Assembly (NCBI RefSeq): GCF_000292525.1
Contig: NZ_AEYF01000018.1
Coordinates: forward strand, 310,001-374,000
Reading direction: 5' to 3'
DNA: 64,000 nt
Source: Rhizobium sp. CCGE 510
GTDB taxonomy: Bacteria > Pseudomonadota > Alphaproteobacteria > Rhizobiales > Rhizobiaceae
Shown piece by piece: positions 29,389-37,352 of this stretch (position 1 is its first letter; every line of letters starts with the position of its first letter). Made by a program: the position numbers and the translations under genes. The notes below the pieces were generated by a model. The model made no database searches. It worked only from the letters and a program-made list of their open reading frames with translations, and was not told the origin of the DNA.

Positions 29389-29787
29389 ATGTCGACGATG
29401 CCCGCGAAAATCATTCACCAATCGATCGAGCGCGACTGGCGCGACGTCTATGATTTCGCCGGCAGGCCGGAGAACATGCCGCTCTGGGCCTCCGGCCTTG
29501 CGAGCGGCCTTGAGCCTAACGGCGCCGACTGGATTGCCCACGGCGCGCTTGGCACCGTCAAGGTGAGCTTCGTGCCGACCAATGAATTCGGCGTGATCGA
29601 CCACACGGTGACCATCGAATCCGGCCTCAGGGTCTATAATGCGCTGCGCATCGTGCCGAACGGCGATGGCTGCGAGGTCATGTTCACGCTGTTGCGCCTG
29701 CCCGGCATGACCGATGCGCAGTTTTCAGCCGATGCCGCCCATGTCGAGAAGGATCTCGCCATGCTGAAAGCCCTGATGGAGAGATAG
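29389..29787 (+). CDS. SRPBCC (START-like) family protein
   Basis: 132 aa. The polyketide cyclase/START-like fold is suggested by the opening KIIHQSIERDWRDVYDFAG and the final long helix (DAAHVEKDLAMLKALMER). Such proteins bind hydrophobic ligands; the ligand is unknown. It directly abuts the VOC gene (stop 29787, ATG 29788) and follows the AraC-type regulator, so the three look like one unit. Confidence 0.82.
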   Translation: MSTMPAKIIHQSIERDWRDVYDFAGRPENMPLWASGLASGLEPNGADWIAHGALGTVKVSFVPTNEFGVIDHTVTIESGLRVYNALRIVPNGDGCEVMFTLLRLPGMTDAQFSADAAHVEKDLAMLKALMER

Positions 29788-30147
29788 ATGGCCGAGAAGT
29801 CAGAAAACCACGATCGCCGCATCGATTATGTCGAGTTCAACGTCGCCGACATCGCCGCCGCCAAAGCCTTCTACGGCTCGGCCTTCGGCTGGCGTTTCAC
29901 CGACTACGGCCCAAACTACTGCGAATTCGACGATGGCCGGCTTAAGGGCGGCTTCACCGATTACGGACCGGTGCGGCCGGGCGGCCCGCTTGTTGTCGTC
30001 TATGCCAGGGATCTTGAAGAGGTGCTGACGTCGGTCGAGAGGGCCGGCGGCACGATCGTCCGGCCGATCACCGATTTTCCTGGCGGCCGCCGCTTTCACT
30101 TCCTCGACCGCGACGGCTACGAACTCGCCGTCTGGGCGGCTGCCTGA
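29788..30147 (+). CDS. VOC (glyoxalase/bleomycin resistance) family protein
   Basis: 119 aa, one VOC module of paired beta-alpha-beta3 units. YVEFNVADIAAAKAFYGSAF at the N-terminus and GRRFHFLDRDGYELAVW at the C-terminus mark the fold and the His/Glu metal positions. It probably acts as a dimer on a small molecule. Its ATG immediately follows the SRPBCC stop. Confidence 0.87.
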   Translation: MAEKSENHDRRIDYVEFNVADIAAAKAFYGSAFGWRFTDYGPNYCEFDDGRLKGGFTDYGPVRPGGPLVVVYARDLEEVLTSVERAGGTIVRPITDFPGGRRFHFLDRDGYELAVWAAA

Positions 30148-30180
30148 AGGCGGTTGCTCTGGGCAGCCGGTTGATCAGCT

Positions 30181-30293
30181 AGAGCAGGATGCCGAAAACT
30201 GTGCGCGGTTTTCGGACGACATCATGCTCCAACTCTTTAATTTAGAACAGGATTCAGATTTCAGGCCGACCCGGCCTAAAATCATCCTGTTCT
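30181..30293. repeat. Two tandem palindromes (family D) between convergent genes
   Basis: First unit 30181-30231: agagcaggatgccgaaaa ... ttttcgg ... atcatgctc. Second unit 30244-30293: tagaacaggat ... atcatcctgttcta with an inner caggccgacccggcct. They separate the VOC gene from the convergent PAS gene and reach into the PAS stop, so they may act as a two-way terminator. Confidence 0.7.
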
Positions 30294-31016
30294 AACTGGC
30301 CGCTGACGATCGATATCCTCCATGACGAGCAGCGCGCCGATCACCGTACCGCCCGCATCGCGCAACGGCGACATGCGACAGCGCACCTGCCGCGATCCGG
30401 CACCACCGGCCGAGCGCTCATAGGCGTCGTCGATCTGCTCACCGGCAAAGCAGGCGTCGAGCTTGTCTTTGGCGCACGCGGCAAACAGCTCCTCGCCGAT
30501 GAATTCGGAAATGTGCCTTCCGATGAGCTCCATCGGCTTCATGTTGAGATCGGCGCAGTTGGCTGGATTGGAATAAAGGTAGCGGTAATCCCGTGTCAGC
30601 ACCGCGACGCGATCCGGCATGGTGTCGAGGATCGCCGCATTGAGAAACTGGCCGTTGTCGGTATCCGGCACATAGGCCGCCGGCGGTTCAATGCGCATGT
30701 CCTGCGGCGCAGGCACACGCCAGTCTGGCCCATGTGCGCTAAAATAGCGGTCCAGCAGATAGGAAAGCACCGTCGTGTGCTCGGTGACGCTGGCGCTGTC
30801 GTCGGCGTCCTGGCTAATCAGGTGGCTCACAAACTGCAGTTGCATGTAGACTTCGAGCAGATTGACCGCTCGATGAGCGAGGATTGCCTCGACCAGCGGC
30901 TCGACATGGCCGTCGAGCGCCGTGACGCGCTGATCGTCCCCCAACCGTATGGCTTCCTCGATTTGCGTGCAACGCAAGGAGAAAGCTCGAAAAAGCTCCA
31001 GCAAAACGCCTCCCAT
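30282..31016 (-). CDS. PAS-domain protein
   Basis: About 244 aa if the start is ATG 31016; upstream in-frame starts (31070, 31082, TTG 31118) lack good ribosome sites. The first 130 residues are helical and unassigned. A PAS domain follows (AILDTMPDRVAVLTRDYRYLY, then IGRHISEFIGEELF, ending GALLVMEDIDR), with no output domain, so it may sense a ligand or redox state and act through a partner. The last codons lie in a palindromic repeat, suggesting the 3' end was redefined by it. Confidence 0.72.
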   Translation of the reverse strand: MGGVLLELFRAFSLRCTQIEEAIRLGDDQRVTALDGHVEPLVEAILAHRAVNLLEVYMQLQFVSHLISQDADDSASVTEHTTVLSYLLDRYFSAHGPDWRVPAPQDMRIEPPAAYVPDTDNGQFLNAAILDTMPDRVAVLTRDYRYLYSNPANCADLNMKPMELIGRHISEFIGEELFAACAKDKLDACFAGEQIDDAYERSAGGAGSRQVRCRMSPLRDAGGTVIGALLVMEDIDRQRPVRTG

Positions 31017-31351
31017 CCCACTATCCCAAGAGACGAGTCCGAAACCTGGCGGGCCGCATCTCTTCTGCATAATTCTATTCATAAATCCGAACAGATTTAA
31101 AAATAGAGTATGAAGCAATTCAAAGTACTACGGCGTCTTTGTGCGTCCGAAAGACGCCCTGCGCTGTAGATTGCGCCCCACGGTAGATATTATTCGCGCT
31201 TTAGTGGTGACGGGTAACATGGAGCGCCCTCTGTTTCAATCCGAGAGCGCCTGCCGCTTTTCACCGCTGATAAGTGAGGGTGGACGTTTCAGCAGCATGA
31301 TGCCGAAAGTTGTGAGCGGTTCTCGCGCGGCATCATACTCTACTTGTCATT
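31017..31351. other. 335-bp gap with degenerate palindromes
   Basis: No gene seen. It holds a degenerate family D copy (about 31293-31340, gatgccgaaagttgtgagcg ... gcatcatactc) and a palindrome-like stretch with gcgtctttgtgcgtccg at about 31131-31158. Confidence 0.5.
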
Positions 31352-32287
31352 CTAGGAGCTGAGCGTCTGCTTGATCTGCCAGCGGTCGTGATACCAAAGC
31401 CACTGCTCCGGGTATTGCCGCACCCAGCTTTCCACCTTGTCGTTGAGCAGCTGGGCGGCCGCCGGCAGGTCGAGATTGCCCCTGGCGTCGCGCGGCATGT
31501 CCAGCCGCGGCTCGATCTCCAGCCGATAGCGATTACCGGGCAAACGGATGCAACGCGCCGGATAGACCTCGCAGTCGAACTGGCGCACCAGCTTCGGCAG
31601 CAGCGGATTGGTCTTGACCTCGCGCCCGAAGAATATCCCCTTCAGCCCTTTGCGGAATTTCTGGTCGACGAGCACGCCCACGCCCTGGCCTGCTTCCAGC
31701 TGCCGGGCGAGCGCGAAGGAGGAGCCGGCATGCGAGGGCACCAGCTTGCCCATGCGCGCGCTTCTGAAATCGAAGACTTTCTTGGCGATATAGGGATTGT
31801 TCGGCGGCCGAAAGAGCACGGTCACATGAAGGCCGAAGGCCGCACCCGCCACCGGCAGCAGCTCAAAATTGGCGGTATGGCCGGTAAAGACGATGAAGGG
31901 GCGCGGATTGTCGCGCAGATCGAGGAAGATCGGGATGCCCGACACCTCCACTCTGCCCGGCTCCGGTTTTTCGGGGTCATAGTCGAACAGCTGGTCGAGG
32001 AAAACATATTCGGCCGCAAGCCGGCCCATATTGCCCCAGCTTGCCAGCGCGATGTCTTCGATCTCGGCTTCGCTCTTCTCGGGAAAGGCGTTGCGCAGAT
32101 TGGTCAGCATCAGTCTGTGGCGGCTGGTCAGCCGGCCGAGGCGGCGCATCGTCCTGTCGGCGAAACGGATCGCGCCATCGGCCGGAAACAGCTTCAGGAG
32201 GTTCAGGAAGCCGAACATCATCTGCGCCACCAGCCATTGCTGGAAATGCCTGAGCGCCAGGACGATCCGGGTGATGAACAGCTTCAC
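31352..32287 (-). CDS. lpxXL: Lipid A very-long-chain (C28) acyltransferase
   Basis: 311 aa. LpxL/HtrB-type acyltransferase with N-terminal hydrophobic anchor (about 15-35) and the HX4E catalytic motif GHTANFE (His137, Glu142). In Rhizobium LpxXL moves 27-hydroxyoctacosanoate from AcpXL onto lipid A at the inner membrane. It is the last gene of the VLCFA cluster, 4 bp after the alcohol dehydrogenase gene, which supports this specific assignment over a generic LpxL. Confidence 0.92.
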   Translation of the reverse strand: MKLFITRIVLALRHFQQWLVAQMMFGFLNLLKLFPADGAIRFADRTMRRLGRLTSRHRLMLTNLRNAFPEKSEAEIEDIALASWGNMGRLAAEYVFLDQLFDYDPEKPEPGRVEVSGIPIFLDLRDNPRPFIVFTGHTANFELLPVAGAAFGLHVTVLFRPPNNPYIAKKVFDFRSARMGKLVPSHAGSSFALARQLEAGQGVGVLVDQKFRKGLKGIFFGREVKTNPLLPKLVRQFDCEVYPARCIRLPGNRYRLEIEPRLDMPRDARGNLDLPAAAQLLNDKVESWVRQYPEQWLWYHDRWQIKQTLSS

Positions 32288-32291
32288 GCGG

Positions 32292-33320
32292 TCAATCCAT
32301 CTTCAGGATGATCTTGCCGAAGATCTGGCGCGATTCCATCCGCTCGAGCGCCCGGTCGATATCGTTGAAGCTGACCTCGGTATCGATGACGGGACGGACG
32401 AGCCCGCGGCCCATCTTCTGCATCGCGTTCGCCATGTTCTCCATCCGGCAGCCGAACGAGCCAAAGAGCTTAAGCTGCTGCTGGAACAGCATCATCAGGT
32501 TCATCTCCGTGGAAACACCCGAGGTCGAGCCACAGGTTACGAGGCGCCCGCCGCGCTTCATGCAGAGCATCGAGCCCGCCCAGGTATCCTTGCCGACATG
32601 TTCGAAGACAACGTCGACGCCCTTCTTCTTGGTGAGCTTACGCACCACGCCCTCGAAACGGTCGGTGCGGTAGTTGATGACGTGATCGGCGCCGAGCGCC
32701 TTGGCCTTTTCGATCTTGTCGTCGGAACCGACCGTGGTGATGACGGTGCAGCCGATCTTCTTGGCAAGCTGGATCGCCGCCGTGCCGATGCCGGAGCCGC
32801 CGGCATGGACGAGAATGGTCTCGCCAGGTTCGAGCTTGGCATTGTCGAACAGCATGTGTTCGACCGTGCCGAAGGTGACGGGAGCAAGTGCTGCACCGAT
32901 CGCATCGACGCCGGGAGGAGCCGGCACCAGCAGGCGCGCGGGAAGGTTGACCTTCTCCTGCGCAAAGCCGTCGAGATGGAAGCCGTGCACACCGGAGACA
33001 TGTTCGCAGAGATTGTCGCGGCCTTCGCGGCAGGGGCGGCAGAGGCCGCAGGTGCGCGCGCCATAGATCGAGACGAGTTGACCTGGCAGCACGTTGGCAA
33101 CACCCGGGCCGATCGATTCCACGACGCCGGAAGCCTCAGCACCGATGACTAGCGGCATCTTGCGCTTGGCGAAAGCCATGCCGCGCCAGCCCCAGAGATC
33201 GATATGGTTGAGCGCTACCGCTTTGACGCGCAGCGTCACCTCGCCGGCGCCAGGCGCGTCCGGTTCCGGCAGGTCGGTGATCTCAAGCTTGCGGTCGTCG
33301 ATCAGTTGCAAAGCGCGCAT
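32292..33320 (-). CDS. Zinc-type alcohol dehydrogenase of the VLCFA cluster
   Basis: 342 aa MDR-family enzyme. GADH catalytic domain with zinc-site cysteines (ARTCGLCRPCREGRDNLC) and a Rossmann segment HAGGSGIGTAAIQLAK. The gene is a regular member of the acpXL cluster (called fabXL5 or adh2 in rhizobia). Its exact reaction in hydroxylated C28 acid synthesis is unsettled; enoyl/acyl oxidoreduction is one proposal. It precedes lpxXL by 4 bp. Confidence 0.87.
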   Translation of the reverse strand: MRALQLIDDRKLEITDLPEPDAPGAGEVTLRVKAVALNHIDLWGWRGMAFAKRKMPLVIGAEASGVVESIGPGVANVLPGQLVSIYGARTCGLCRPCREGRDNLCEHVSGVHGFHLDGFAQEKVNLPARLLVPAPPGVDAIGAALAPVTFGTVEHMLFDNAKLEPGETILVHAGGSGIGTAAIQLAKKIGCTVITTVGSDDKIEKAKALGADHVINYRTDRFEGVVRKLTKKKGVDVVFEHVGKDTWAGSMLCMKRGGRLVTCGSTSGVSTEMNLMMLFQQQLKLFGSFGCRMENMANAMQKMGRGLVRPVIDTEVSFNDIDRALERMESRQIFGKIILKMD

Positions 33321-33477
33321 GGCAAAATCCCTCGCCTTTAGAGCGCCGTGCGTCCGTTCGGACGCACAAAGGACGCTCTAACTCTTTAAATCTACGCATC
33401 AGGCTTTCCGAAAATCGGCCGATTTTCGGGCCGATGCTGTAGGCGTCATCTCGTCTCAAAAATGTGTCGGGAACCGC
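33321..33477. repeat. 157-bp gap with palindrome inside the VLCFA operon
   Basis: Imperfect palindrome 33341-33381 (tagagcgccgtgcgtcc / ggacgcacaaaggacgctcta) and a second short dyad gaaaatcggccgattttc at about 33410-33427. It splits fabF1XL from the adh gene and may lower downstream expression or supply a promoter. Confidence 0.65.
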
Positions 33478-34764
33478 TTAAGCCGGTTCGAGCGCCATGA
33501 CAAGGCTGGCATTCTGCCCGCCGAAGCCGAAGGAGTTGGAAAGCACGGCTGAAACCTGTGCTTGCCGCTTCTTGTTCGGCACGACATCGAGAACGATCGA
33601 CGGATCGGGATTGGTATAGTTGATCGTCGGCGGCAACGTGCCGGTCAGCATCGTCTGCAGCGAGAACACCGCCTCGACGGCGCCGGCCGCCGTCAGCGTA
33701 TGGCCGATCATCGACTTGTTCGACGAAACAGGAATGCCGACGATCCGCTCGCCGAAGACGGCTGACATCGCGCCATATTCCATCTTGTCATTTTCGGGCG
33801 TCGAAGTGCCGTGAGCGTTGATATAGCCGATGCCGCTCTCATCGATGCCGGCATCGGCAAGGGCCGCGCGGATCGTCGCAATCGCCGGGCCGCCATCCGG
33901 CGACGACCGGGTGCGGTGAAAGCTGTCGGCCTTGTCGCCGGCGCCCTTCATGATGCCGAGCACCTTGGCGCCGCGGGCGACCGCCGCTTCCAGCGATTCC
34001 AGCACCAGTGTCGCCGCGCCTTCGGCGATGACGAAACCGTCGCGATCCTTGCTGAACGGCTTGGAGGCCTTGGTCGGCGGGTCGTTCTGCGTCGAGAGAG
34101 CCGAGAGCAGCGAGAAGCGGATCAGCGCCTCGGCGCTGAGAGAGCCGTCGGTCGCAACCGTCAGCGCTCGGCTCGTCCGGCCTTGGCGGATTGCCTCGAT
34201 GCCGAGCTGGATCGCCGTGACGCCGGAGGCGCACGCCGTCGACAGCGTGACGGGAAGGCCGCGCGTGCCGAACCGGTCGGCAAGGCGCTCGGAAATCGCG
34301 CCGAACAGCGCCGCCTCATGAAAGGCCGGGTCCGGGCGCTGGCGCAGCGCCGTCAGGAATCGTTCGTAGGCATCACCCGGATGCTCGGAGGCCGGCGAAC
34401 GGTCGGCGAGCTCGAAACGCGCGCTCCATTCCGGTTCGATCGGCGGGGCGGCAAGGAACAGCGGGCCGTTGAAATCGCCGGAAAGGCCGGCATCGGCAAG
34501 CGCCTCAATCGTCGTTTCCCGCGCGAAGGCGTAGGAACGCTCGACGGCGTTCGGAACCGGAATGCCGATAAAATCGACGGTGCCGGCGATCCGCGTCGAC
34601 AATCCCTCGGTCGGAAAACGGTTGATCTCGTGAATGCCCGACGTGCCTGACGAGAGCGCTGCCCAGTTGTCGCTGAGGCCCTGACCGAGCGAGGTGATGA
34701 TGCCCATGCCGGTCACGGCCACGATCGGACGGCCGAGGTGATCCCTATAAGCGGAAGCTGTCAT
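33478..34764 (-). CDS. fabF1XL: Beta-ketoacyl-ACP synthase, VLCFA-specific, catalytic subunit
   Basis: 428 aa KAS II-type. Catalytic Cys178 in TLSTACASGVTA, His318 in NAHGTSTPEND and His355 in GHTLTAAGAVE are intact. It extends acyl chains on AcpXL toward C28. ATG 34764 follows GAGGAG by 9 nt; a GTG three codons earlier overlaps that site. It lies 12 bp after the companion synthase gene, whose Cys is missing, so a heterodimer like the KS/chain-length-factor pairs is plausible. Confidence 0.92.
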   Translation of the reverse strand: MTASAYRDHLGRPIVAVTGMGIITSLGQGLSDNWAALSSGTSGIHEINRFPTEGLSTRIAGTVDFIGIPVPNAVERSYAFARETTIEALADAGLSGDFNGPLFLAAPPIEPEWSARFELADRSPASEHPGDAYERFLTALRQRPDPAFHEAALFGAISERLADRFGTRGLPVTLSTACASGVTAIQLGIEAIRQGRTSRALTVATDGSLSAEALIRFSLLSALSTQNDPPTKASKPFSKDRDGFVIAEGAATLVLESLEAAVARGAKVLGIMKGAGDKADSFHRTRSSPDGGPAIATIRAALADAGIDESGIGYINAHGTSTPENDKMEYGAMSAVFGERIVGIPVSSNKSMIGHTLTAAGAVEAVFSLQTMLTGTLPPTINYTNPDPSIVLDVVPNKKRQAQVSAVLSNSFGFGGQNASLVMALEPA

Positions 34765-34776
34765 ATCTTTCACTCC

Positions 34777-35982
34777 TCACGCATTTGCGGAAAGAACGGC
34801 AACGCCCTCGCCGCGCTGGTGCCCGATCGCGGTCACGACGGCGGCGGTGGCGCCTGCCCGCATCGGCGCCTCGTGGGCGGCATCGAAGGGCGGAACCTTG
34901 GCCTTGCCGTCGACGGCAAGCGCCGCAAGCGCCAAACCCAGCGTGAACTGCGTCTCGATCGTATGGCCGGTGACGCCACCAAAGCCGCGGATCGCAACGT
35001 CGGGCAATTGATGTTCGAGCACCGCCCGCTCTCGGGCGGCCAGATCGTGCATGCCGGTCGAGCCGGAAAAAATTACCGTGCTTTCGGCCGCAAGCCCGGT
35101 GGCCGGCGCCAGAAGCCGCTCCAGCCGGACCTCGAGATTGCCGGCATTGCGGTTGCCGCGATCGCCCTCGACCGCGTCGATGACGGCATAAATATGAGCG
35201 CCGCGCGCTTCCGCATGCTGGCGCGATTCCAGCACCAGGAAGGCGCCTGCCGAGCCGGTGATCATGCCGCCGCCGTCGCTCGGTCTGCGTGACCAGAGCG
35301 GCACCCAGTCGCCGCGGGCATGGGCGCCGATCGCTTCGGTGAGCAGGATCATGTCCGGTCGCTCCGCCGCGAAGGCGCCGCCGACCAACGCATGCGAGGA
35401 TTCGCCCGATTTGATGCGATAGAAGGCGGTCTCGACGGCTGAAATCCCGGCCGCTTCTTCGCCCATGAAGGTGCGCGACGAGCCGGTGACCTTGTGCACG
35501 ATCGAGATATTGCCGGCGAGCAGGTTGGAAAGCTGGGCGAGGAACAGCGTCGGCCGCAGCTCCGTCGTCAGCTTCTCGTTCAGCAGCAGCTCGCGGTCGT
35601 TGCGCTTCAGCGCCTCGTCGACGATCAGCGTATCGACATTGATGTCGCGCTCGCCGCCGCCGGCTGCCACGATCATATCCATCGCGCCGCAGGCCTCGAG
35701 ATCGTCCTTGAAACCGGCATCATCGAGTGCCAAGCCCGCGGTGAAGACGCCGATGCGCTGCCAGTTCTCCATCTGGCGCTGATCGCCGCGCTTGGCGATC
35801 TGCTGCGACCAGTCGATCTCGGGCAGCGGATGCACCGGATAAGGCTTGAACTTCTCAGTCTCGACGGTCGCCTTCGGCGCGCTTGCGGCCGAAAGCAGCG
35901 CGATATGCGCATCCTTGCCGACACCCTGACAGGTGACGATGCCGATACCAGAGATGACGACGTCGTTTGCAGCCTTGCTCAT
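34777..35982 (-). CDS. fabF2XL: Beta-ketoacyl-ACP synthase homologue lacking the active Cys (VLCFA cluster)
   Basis: 401 aa thiolase fold. Aligning its KSGES-preceding helix with FabF1XL puts Glu176 (GEEAAGISAVETAFYRI) where FabF1XL has Cys178. The first catalytic His is also replaced (SGSTGMHD in place of NAHGTS), while a GVTGHTIE His remains. It is therefore probably a chain-length-factor-like subunit rather than an independent synthase. Its ATG overlaps the fabZXL stop by 4 bp. Confidence 0.88.
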   Translation of the reverse strand: MSKAANDVVISGIGIVTCQGVGKDAHIALLSAASAPKATVETEKFKPYPVHPLPEIDWSQQIAKRGDQRQMENWQRIGVFTAGLALDDAGFKDDLEACGAMDMIVAAGGGERDINVDTLIVDEALKRNDRELLLNEKLTTELRPTLFLAQLSNLLAGNISIVHKVTGSSRTFMGEEAAGISAVETAFYRIKSGESSHALVGGAFAAERPDMILLTEAIGAHARGDWVPLWSRRPSDGGGMITGSAGAFLVLESRQHAEARGAHIYAVIDAVEGDRGNRNAGNLEVRLERLLAPATGLAAESTVIFSGSTGMHDLAARERAVLEHQLPDVAIRGFGGVTGHTIETQFTLGLALAALAVDGKAKVPPFDAAHEAPMRAGATAAVVTAIGHQRGEGVAVLSANA

Positions 35983-36461
35983 CCAATCACTCCCTGCGCC
36001 GCGATCGCTTCGAGAAGCCCGATCTCGCCGGCACGTTTCTTCACGATATCGCCGAGCGGCACCTCGGAAAACGGCATGGTGCGAAGCTTCAGCTGCGCAT
36101 CGCAGACCTTCTTGCCGGCGCTGGTGATTTTAGCCTTGGTAACCGCGAAACCAGAACCGTCATGCTCGAGCACCGCCTCGATGTCGAGCACGGCTTCCGG
36201 TTCGACGAATGTGCGCATCTTGGCCCCGTCAACCGTCATCAGAAAGGGCATGGCGGTGAAATTGGTCACGGCAAGCACCAGCATGCCCGAGGCTTGCGCC
36301 ATGGTCTCGATCAGAAGCACGCCGGGAACCAGCGGCATACCGGGAAAATGGCCCTCGAAGACAGGGCTCTTGGCCGGCACGACGGATCGCGCCTTCAGCG
36401 TGCCCTTCGTCAGGTCCACCGCTTCGACGCGGTCAATCATCTGGAAATATTCCAGCAGCAT
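35979..36461 (-). CDS. fabZXL: 3-hydroxyacyl-ACP dehydratase, VLCFA-specific
   Basis: 160 aa hotdog fold. The FabZ-type motif FEGHFPGMPLVPGVLLIETM carries the catalytic His, with the partner acidic residue in the following helix. It dehydrates 3-hydroxyacyl-AcpXL during C28 elongation. ATG 36461 has CGGAGG 6 nt upstream. The 3' end overlaps fabF2XL (ATGA). It is separated from acpXL by a hairpin and a family D palindrome. Confidence 0.92.
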   Translation of the reverse strand: MLLEYFQMIDRVEAVDLTKGTLKARSVVPAKSPVFEGHFPGMPLVPGVLLIETMAQASGMLVLAVTNFTAMPFLMTVDGAKMRTFVEPEAVLDIEAVLEHDGSGFAVTKAKITSAGKKVCDAQLKLRTMPFSEVPLGDIVKKRAGEIGLLEAIAAQGVIG

Positions 36462-36540
36462 TCGGATCCTCCGGCCCGACAGGCCAGATCCGCCCGCCGG
36501 TGACGCCTGAAGCGCATCGCACTTCAGATCTTTGTTTTTA

Positions 36541-36587
36541 TGCATGCCGTTGTCCCAAAACCGCTGCACACTTTTGGGCGGCATGCA
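36541..36587. repeat. Short inverted repeat, family D, between acpXL and fabZXL
   Basis: Arms tgcatgccg ... cggcatgca around cccaaaa/cttttggg. It matches the scaffold at 26060-26129. With the adjacent 36603-36638 hairpin it may set the ratio of acpXL to downstream mRNA. Confidence 0.75.
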
Positions 36588-36602
36588 CTAGTTAGGAACG
36601 AA

Positions 36603-36638
36603 ACCGCCCGGCCGCCATATTCAAGGCGGCAGGGCGGT
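36603..36638 (-). terminator. Hairpin just after acpXL, probable attenuator
   Basis: Minus-strand stem ACCGCCCtGCCGCC / GGCGGCcGGGCGGT with an 8-nt loop, then TTTCG. It starts 22 bp past the acpXL stop. The short U stretch suggests partial termination, which fits the need for more carrier protein than enzymes. Confidence 0.65.
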
Positions 36639-36659
36639 CAAAAAGAATTGATATGTCGC

Positions 36660-36938
36660 TCAGGCCTTGGCGGCTTTGAGCTCATCGATCTTGGCGCAGA
36701 GGTTCTTCAGCACGAAATATTCTTCGGTGGAAACCTTGCCCTCATTGACTTCCTGCGTCCACTTTTCGAGCGGGATCTTGATGCCGAATTCCTTGTCGAT
36801 CGCAAAGACGATGTCGAGGAAATCGAGGCTGTCGATACCGAGGTCGTCGATCGTATGGCTCTCCGGCGTGATCGTCGCACGATCGATCTCGCTGGTTTCT
36901 GCAATAATGTCGGCAACTTTATCGAATGTAGCGGTCAC
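36660..36938 (-). CDS. acpXL: Acyl carrier protein AcpXL
   Basis: 92 aa acidic ACP. Phosphopantetheine site Ser37 in [15 protein letters not shown]; the C-terminus ([20 protein letters not shown]) is longer than housekeeping AcpP (about 78 aa) and typical of AcpXL. It carries the growing 27-hydroxyoctacosanoate chain for lipid A. First gene of the VLCFA operon and divergent from fnrN. Loss in R. leguminosarum is known to alter the outer membrane and symbiotic development. Confidence 0.95.
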
Positions 36939-37207
36939 GCGCTGTACCTCATGAAATGACGATTTAAACCCCTCATAGGCAAATCCATTTCAAAAGCCAA
37001 TGCTTTCATCCCGGCGTGGCGGCAATTTGCCGACTGGGTGTTGCCTAAACAGCAATGGAAGCAGGCCTTTGCTGTCACCCGAGGCGGGAGGTGATGCCGC
37101 TGCAGAAAGCCCTGTCGGCCGGAGCGGGGTGAAGAAGCTGTCCGAATCAGGCCCACGGATCGGCGCGTGGCGCTGGCACTTCCGATGAGAGCGAGGATAG
37201 CGAAACT

Positions 37208-37221
37208 TTGATCTGGATCAA
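37208..37221. promoter_or_regulatory. Distal anaerobox (FNR/FnrN site)
   Basis: TTGATctggATCAA is a perfect FNR-class palindrome. It lies about 132 bp before the fnrN ATG. In R. leguminosarum the distal box mediates activation of fnrN under low oxygen. Confidence 0.9.
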
Positions 37222-37239
37222 ATCGCGATCCCGGCAAAA

Positions 37240-37253
37240 TTGATAATCATCAA
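37240..37253. promoter_or_regulatory. Proximal anaerobox (FNR/FnrN site)
   Basis: TTGATaatcATCAA is a second perfect palindrome, centred 32 bp from the first and 100 bp before the fnrN ATG. The known role of the proximal box is auto-repression at high FnrN levels. Confidence 0.9.
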
Positions 37254-37352
37254 GTCGCGCTGGAAGAAATCGGGATAGCCGAACCGGCAATTGCGGCGTA
37301 ACCGTCTCGGTTATACCGCGCGGGCAAACGCGGATTTCGAAGGGATCAGGAC

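Larger units (their letters stand above)
36939..37352. promoter_or_regulatory. Divergent acpXL/fnrN control region
   Basis: 414 bp with no gene. The fnrN half contains both anaeroboxes. The acpXL half (36939-37200) shows no recognised operator. Confidence 0.6.
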
